A DNA stretch of 35,803 nt from [Clostridium] clostridioforme AGR2157. Its GTDB lineage: Bacteria; Bacillota; Clostridia; Lachnospirales; Lachnospiraceae. The stretch is taken from assembly GCF_000424325.1 (NCBI RefSeq), contig NZ_AUJR01000047.1, forward strand, positions 1-35,803. Direction: 5' to 3'. The notes under the pieces are model-generated. The model was given only the letters and a program-made list of their open reading frames with translations, did no database searches and had not been told where the DNA came from. Positions 31,437 to 35,803 of this stretch are shown here, one piece after another. How positions within the stretch are numbered: the stretch's first letter is position 1; each line of letters opens with the position of its first letter. The position numbers were made by a program, and so were the translations under genes.

Positions 31437-33311
31437 GTGCAGAGGAAACGAATAGAAAGAAACGGAAGGATGGATAATATTATGAATGTGATTCAGGGCA
31501 GGTTGGATGCATTGCGGAAATTGATGAAAGAGCGGGGAATGGATGCGTATATGATACCCACGGCAGATTTCCATGAATCCGAATATGTGGGAGAATATTT
31601 CAAATGCAGGGAATATATGACCGGATTTACCGGCTCGGCCGGTACGGCTCTGGTTACAATGGACGAAGCATGCCTTTGGGTAGACGGACGTTATTATGTG
31701 CAGGCAGCGGCCCAGTTAAAGGATTCCACGGTGACCATGATGAAAATGGGACAGGAGGGCATACCTTCCTTGGGAGCATATCTGGACGATAAAATGCCTG
31801 AGGGCGGCTGCCTGGGATTTGACGGCCGGGTAGTCAATGCAGCCGAAGGGCTTGCTTTGGAGGAACTGCTGAAGGAGCGGGGAGCGCGTATTTCCTATGG
31901 GGAAGACCTGGCAGGCATGATATGGAAAGAACGGCCTGAGCTGTCAGCAGAACCTGCATGGGTTCTGGATGAGAGGTATGCGGGAAAGCGTGCATTGGAT
32001 AAGATTGCAGATGTGAGGGAGGATATGAAAAAGGCCCATGCATCTGTCCATGTGCTTACCTCCCTGGATGATATAGCGTGGCTGTTAAATATCAGAGGCA
32101 ACGACATCCTGTACAATCCGGTGGTGTTATCGTACGCCCTGGTGACCACGGACCAACTGTATCTGTTTGTCAACAGCAGTGTGCTGGAAGGAAAAGCTTA
32201 TCCGTATCTGGAGGATGCAGAGGACATAAGCGTGAAGGAGTATCTGGAACGGATGGGGGTCACGGTGATGCCTTATGACGGAGTATACGACATGGTGGAG
32301 GGGCTCAAGGGCGAGAACGTTCTGCTGGAAAAATGCCGTGTCAACTATGCTGTATACCGCCTGATTAACGGCTCCAATAAGGTAATCGACAGGATGAATC
32401 CCACTGCTTACATGAAGGCAGTTAAAAATGACGTGGAGATAGAAAATGAAAAGCGGGCCCATATCAAGGACGGCGTGGCCATGACCAAGTTTATTTACTG
32501 GCTGAAGAAGAATATGGGACGCATTCCCATGGACGAAATCAGCGTGTCGGATTATCTTGGGAAGCTGCGCATGGACCAGGAGGGGTGTATTGGCCTGAGC
32601 TTTGCAACCATATCCGCATATGGAGCACATGGAGCCATGTGCCATTACTCCGCCACACCGGAGAGCAGCATTCCTCTGGAGCCCAGGGGACTGTACCTCA
32701 TTGATTCCGGAGGCCAGTATTATGAAGGGACCACTGACATTACCAGAACCATTGCCATGGGGCCTGTGACAGATGAGGAAAAGGAACATTTTACCTTAGT
32801 GCTTATGAGCATGCTGCGTCTGGGAGATGTGAAGTTCCTTCATGGCTGCCGCGGACTCAGCCTTGATTATGCGGCCAGAGAGCCACTGTGGAGACGGGGA
32901 CTTAACTATGAACACGGTACCGGACACGGGGTGAGCTACTTGTCCAGCGTACATGAGCGCCCCAATGGCATCCGCTTCAAAATGGTCCCGGAGCGCCAGG
33001 ACAATGCGGTGATGGAAGCGGGCATGATTACATCGGATGAACCTGGTGTGTATATTGAGGGAAGCCACGGAATCAGGACGGAGAATCTGGTTTTGTGTGT
33101 TGAGGATGAGAAGAATGAATATGGCCAGTTCCTGCGGTTTGAGTATCTGACATATGTTCCTATTGATTTGGAGGTAATTGACAGGGAGATTATGTCTGAC
33201 CGGGATGTGGAACTGCTGAACCGGTACCATGAGCAGGTATATGAGAAGATTAGCCCGTATCTGGATGAGGATGAGAGAGTGTGGCTGGCAGAGGTTACGA
33301 GAGCGGTTTGA
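31437..33311 (+). CDS. M24-family Xaa-Pro aminopeptidase
   Basis: Cytosolic metallopeptidase of the aminopeptidase P family (M24B), 624 residues if it starts at the GTG at 31437, which directly follows the upstream stop and has AGGAAG at six bases. ATGs at 31470 and 31482 are alternatives and fit family starts slightly better. It has two creatinase-N-like domains (about 15-320) and the pita-bread domain. Metal ligands are Asp423 and Asp434 (IDSGGQYYEGTTDITRT) and His497 (GTGHGVSYL), followed by Glu in SDEPGVYIE and in RTENL. It removes N-terminal residues before proline. It may share a transcript with the flavoprotein gene. Confidence 0.92.
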   Translation: MQRKRIERNGRMDNIMNVIQGRLDALRKLMKERGMDAYMIPTADFHESEYVGEYFKCREYMTGFTGSAGTALVTMDEACLWVDGRYYVQAAAQLKDSTVTMMKMGQEGIPSLGAYLDDKMPEGGCLGFDGRVVNAAEGLALEELLKERGARISYGEDLAGMIWKERPELSAEPAWVLDERYAGKRALDKIADVREDMKKAHASVHVLTSLDDIAWLLNIRGNDILYNPVVLSYALVTTDQLYLFVNSSVLEGKAYPYLEDAEDISVKEYLERMGVTVMPYDGVYDMVEGLKGENVLLEKCRVNYAVYRLINGSNKVIDRMNPTAYMKAVKNDVEIENEKRAHIKDGVAMTKFIYWLKKNMGRIPMDEISVSDYLGKLRMDQEGCIGLSFATISAYGAHGAMCHYSATPESSIPLEPRGLYLIDSGGQYYEGTTDITRTIAMGPVTDEEKEHFTLVLMSMLRLGDVKFLHGCRGLSLDYAAREPLWRRGLNYEHGTGHGVSYLSSVHERPNGIRFKMVPERQDNAVMEAGMITSDEPGVYIEGSHGIRTENLVLCVEDEKNEYGQFLRFEYLTYVPIDLEVIDREIMSDRDVELLNRYHEQVYEKISPYLDEDERVWLAEVTRAV

Positions 33312-33447
33312 GAGATGGGGAAATGAGCGGCTGAGAGTGAGCGGCTGGGATGGCGGAGTGGATTTGAGAGACATTGGTTGCGGAAGATGGTGCAGTGGGG
33401 AGGATTGAGGAGTAGGAGCGGTTGATGATGGCCGGATAAGAAGAAAA

Positions 33448-33549
33448 GGGCCGGACAGACTGAAATTGTTAATGGGTGAAAAAGGGCTGGGCAATTCCGC
33501 GGCATTGCAGAATGCAGAGTAGTGCTGCGGGAAATGTCCGGTCTTTTTT
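33448..33549 (+). terminator. Large nested terminator after the M24 peptidase gene
   Basis: The outer stem GGCCGGACA/TGTCCGGTC (33449-33457 with 33535-33543, one G-T pair) encloses a second stem CCGCGGCA/TGCTGCGG (33497-33504 with 33523-33530). Six T follow at 33544-33549. The 77-base interior is more than a terminator needs and could be a small structured RNA end. Confidence 0.65.
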
Positions 33550-33612
33550 GTGAGAGAGGATTTGTGTTGGGGTGGCTGGGGGATGAGGAAACAGGGATAG
33601 GGGAACGGGGAT

Positions 33613-33624
33613 GGGGGGGGGGGG
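33613..33624 (+). repeat. G12 homopolymer tract 1
   Basis: Twelve G in a row, directly followed by TATACT (33625-33630), a good -10-like box. No -35 box is found at the usual distance. Length may vary by slippage. Confidence 0.9.
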
Positions 33625-33796
33625 TATACTGTATCCATTAGCATGGACACTTTTAAGAGATAGGGCCTTTATAATGGGTATGGTAAAAGTTTATGTAACC
33701 TTGTTATTGGACAGCAGAGAGATGTGATTTATTCAGTTTATATGGTTATACATAAGGGGAAATATATGGTAGAATGGCCATATGGATTTTGACTTA

Positions 33797-33808
33797 GGGG
33801 GGGGGGGG
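33797..33808 (+). repeat. G12 homopolymer tract 2
   Basis: Twelve G in a row, two bases after a TTGACT (33789-33794). The tract would sit in the spacer of a promoter whose -10 is weak (around 33812-33820). It lies 87 bp before the methyltransferase start. Confidence 0.9.
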
Positions 33809-33894
33809 TGTGTAAGTATTTTTGAATGAAGTTGGAGTGACATGGAAATTGTTATAGGCGCGGAAAATTATGGATGAATATAGGAGATAGAAAG

Positions 33895-35436
33895 ATGGAT
33901 AGAAAGATGGCTGGAAGAATGGATAGAGAGAGGGCTAAAAAAATAGCTGGAAAGACGGCTAAAAGAATGGATACAGGTCCGGGAACAGGAAGCAGGAAAG
34001 TCGTAAATGGAGACAAAGACAGAGTGACGGATAGTAAACGTAGGGTGAGGGACGAAGAAGGTAAGACTGGTGTTGGTAAAAGCGGGAAACGGTTTGCAAG
34101 GAATGAGGACGCTTTGTCGAAACAGCGCAGTGGAGAAAAACGCAGGGATGGCAGTTCACTAAGGGAACGCAAAGGGGCGGATGAATTGTCTGTACCAAAA
34201 AAACAAAATGGAAGGGGCTTCATTGCTGAAAACCGGAAAGAGGATTCCAAAAGAGGCGGTTCATATGGGGGACGGGGAACCAGAAGGAGTAACAGTATAT
34301 GTCCGGTGCTGAACCTGTGCGGAGGCTGCCAGCTGCTGGATATGGAGTATGCTGAGCAGCTTAAGTTCAAACAGAAGCAGGTGGAAGAACTGCTAAAAGG
34401 GCTCTGTCCTGTAAAGCCTATTATAGGCATGAAGAATCCATTCCATTACCGCAATAAGGTGCATGCTGTATTTGACAGAGATAAAAGAGGAAATATCATT
34501 TCCGGAATATATGAAGAAAATACACACCATGTAGTTCCTGTGGAGAAGTGTCTTATAGAGGACCAGAAGGCGGATGAAATCATCGGTACTATACGCGGAA
34601 TGCTCAAATCTTTTAAAATCCGGACCTATGATGAGGATACGGGCTTTGGACTTCTCAGACATGTCTTAATCCGCAAGGGATTTTCCACAGAGGAAATTAT
34701 GGTAGTGCTGGTTACGGCATCTCCTGTGTTTCCGTCTAAGAATAACTTTGTTAAGGCTTTGCGGGAAAAACATCCGGAGATTACGACCATCGTCCAGAAT
34801 ATTAACGGAAGAGGAACAAGCATGGTTCTGGGTGATAAGGAGCATGTGCTATATGGCAAGGGATATATCGTGGACGAACTGTGTGGATGCCGGTTCCGTA
34901 TATCGTCAAAGTCATTTTACCAGGTGAATCCGGTGCAGACGGAAATTCTTTATGAAAACGCATTGTCACTGGCCGGTCTTACCGGACAGGAACTGGTGGT
35001 GGATGCGTACTGCGGTATCGGAACCATTGGAATCATAGCAAGTAAGGCTGCCGGGAAGGTTATTGGAGTGGAACTGAATCAGGATGCAGTCAGGGATGCA
35101 ATTAACAATGCAAAGATGAATGGAATAGAGAATATTCGTTTTTATTGCAATGATGCCGGCCGTTTTCTGGTGAATATGGCTGAACAGGGCGAGAAAGCCG
35201 ATGTGGTTATTATGGATCCTCCCAGAAGCGGAAGTACGGAGGAGTTTATGGACGCCGTAGGAAAGCTGGGAGCCGGAAGGGTTGTGTATGTGTCGTGTAA
35301 TCCGGAAACGCTGGCTAGGGATGTGGGGTATATGAAGAAGCTGGGGTATCGGGCGGTGGAGGCTTGGCCGGTGGATATGTTTGCTGGGACGGTGCATGTT
35401 GAGTGCGTGGTATTGATGTCAAGGGTTGAAAAATAA
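33895..35436 (+). CDS. rlmD: 23S rRNA (uracil-5-)-methyltransferase, RlmD/RlmCD type
   Basis: SAM-dependent RNA m5U methyltransferase, 513 residues. Four cysteines, Cys136, Cys142, Cys145 (CPVLNLCGGC) and Cys219 (EKCLIED), should hold a [4Fe-4S] cluster. The SAM-binding region is VVDAYCGIGTIGI and the active site has MDPPRSG and Cys468 in VSCNPETLARD, the catalytic Cys. The first 125 residues are a very basic low-complexity extension (Lys/Arg-rich, repeats such as RKMAGRMDRERAKK), taking the place of a TRAM domain. The ATG at 33895 has AGGAGA at seven bases; an ATG at 33874 is less well supported. Confidence 0.92.
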   Translation: MDRKMAGRMDRERAKKIAGKTAKRMDTGPGTGSRKVVNGDKDRVTDSKRRVRDEEGKTGVGKSGKRFARNEDALSKQRSGEKRRDGSSLRERKGADELSVPKKQNGRGFIAENRKEDSKRGGSYGGRGTRRSNSICPVLNLCGGCQLLDMEYAEQLKFKQKQVEELLKGLCPVKPIIGMKNPFHYRNKVHAVFDRDKRGNIISGIYEENTHHVVPVEKCLIEDQKADEIIGTIRGMLKSFKIRTYDEDTGFGLLRHVLIRKGFSTEEIMVVLVTASPVFPSKNNFVKALREKHPEITTIVQNINGRGTSMVLGDKEHVLYGKGYIVDELCGCRFRISSKSFYQVNPVQTEILYENALSLAGLTGQELVVDAYCGIGTIGIIASKAAGKVIGVELNQDAVRDAINNAKMNGIENIRFYCNDAGRFLVNMAEQGEKADVVIMDPPRSGSTEEFMDAVGKLGAGRVVYVSCNPETLARDVGYMKKLGYRAVEAWPVDMFAGTVHVECVVLMSRVEK

Positions 35437-35468
35437 CGAACTGAAAAAGTGTAGAAAACAAAGGGTTT

Positions 35469-35516
35469 CCGAGAGTTGGGATAGTTTGGACAACGGTTCC
35501 GGCTCTCGGATTTTTT
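35469..35516 (+). terminator. Terminator of the methyltransferase gene
   Basis: A 7-bp stem CCGAGAG/CTCTCGG (35469-35475 with 35503-35509), a long loop, then six T. Confidence 0.75.
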
Positions 35517-35527
35517 GCGTTTAAAAG

Positions 35528-35707
35528 GTAAGTAAGTAATAATCCGTATCTTGACAAAATAAGAAATCCCCCAGCACTTACCGGGGGAAGATCTGTCTTT
35601 TACTTTTTAAGTTTGCTGCGGCAATCATCAGGCAGATTGGAGGACCATGGGAGAAGCTCCAGCATTTCTTCCTTTGCCGGAAACGCACCGAGATCTTTCA
35701 TTTTTTC
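35528..35707 (-). mobile_element. IS66-family transposase C-terminal remnant with right end
   Basis: On the minus strand, codons from 35707 to the stop at 35600 read MKDLGAFPAKEEMLELLPWS then SNLPDDC, the LPWSxxLPxxC ending of IS66 TnpC. The sequence beyond it ends at 35528 with GTAAGTAAGTAATAATCCG, an IS66-like terminal repeat. A C5/G5 hairpin (35567-35588) may stop the transposase transcript. The rest of the transposase is missing. Confidence 0.75.
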
Positions 35708-35803
35708 GTAAGTAGGTAATAATCAGTATCTGCAAATTTCCATCCACATTTGATAAGATAAGTTCAAATGATGGAGGTGATACCAATAAATACGAATGAC
35801 AAT
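35708..35803 (+). mobile_element. Left end of a second IS66-like element (runs off the window)
   Basis: A terminal-repeat-like GTAAGTAGGTAATAATCAG starts at 35708, matching the repeat at 35528 in 17 of 19 bases. A perfect Shine-Dalgarno GGAGGTGAT lies at 35773-35781 near the window end, so a plus-strand gene probably starts just beyond or at a rare codon; an ATG at 35771 reads MEVIPINTNDN to the edge. Confidence 0.5.

Larger units (their letters stand above)
33312..33894. other. Purine-rich intergenic region with terminator and two G12 tracts
   Basis: Gene-free stretch of 583 bp on the plus strand, strongly G-rich and A/G-biased. It holds the terminator at 33448 and the homopolymer tracts at 33613 and 33797. 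The minus-strand ORFs here are composition artefacts. Confidence 0.6.

Noticed and set aside
32796-33650. 284-codon minus-strand ORF over the M24 gene end and the purine-rich gap
   Set aside because: The Pro/Ser/His-rich composition reflects purine bias of the other strand; there is no start signal or domain.

Overview
The window looks like a chromosomal segment of a gut Clostridia of the Lachnospiraceae type (Enterocloster/Clostridium bolteae-like). This is inferred from AGGAGG-type ribosome binding sites, moderate GC, strong TTGACA/TATAAT promoters, choline-binding-like cell-wall repeats, TRAP and ABC import systems, and the style of the integrase and helicase remnants. No taxonomic search was possible.

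Layout. 1-354: 3' end of an IS200/IS605 TnpA and its end hairpin. 397-3579: a three-gene NitT/TauT-type ABC importer (permease, ATPase, lipoprotein). 3671-12380: one long unit behind a strong promoter with an adjacent inverted repeat. It holds a 48-codon Trp-rich leader ORF, a five-gene NikABCDE-like importer, then larB, larC and larE, which make the nickel-pincer (NPN) cofactor of lactate-racemase-type enzymes. No larA-like enzyme lies in the window, so nickel uptake and cofactor synthesis are linked here without the apoenzyme. 12548-15283: Pit phosphate transporter, its DUF47/PhoU-like partner, and a secreted cell-wall-binding protein. Both promoter regions carry 11-bp-spaced Pho-box-like repeats.

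15284-18738 is accessory DNA: two related XRE regulators, each with the same pair of 16-bp operator-like sites exactly 55 bp apart, a cluster of DnaA boxes, AGGTAATCA iterons, and a MntA/HepT (nucleotidyltransferase/HEPN) toxin-antitoxin pair. 19056-27148 is a carbohydrate locus: a divergent AraC regulator, TRAP transporter DctPQM, a GH31 glycosidase pseudogene with three internal deletions, and an intact GH31 paralogue. 27236-28911 holds decayed mobile-element genes (SF2 helicase, tyrosine integrase) ending in more AGGTAATCA repeats beside tRNA-Pro(GGG). The matching repeats at 17.64 and 28.9 kb suggest the ends of an 11.3-kb integrated element.

29123-35436 looks like core genome: a Cof-type HAD phosphatase, a dihydrolipoyl-dehydrogenase-like flavoprotein lacking the usual catalytic His, an M24 Xaa-Pro aminopeptidase, and an RlmD-type 23S rRNA methyltransferase with a long basic N-terminus, preceded by two 12-G homopolymer tracts. 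35528-35803 holds what look like nested IS66-family ends.
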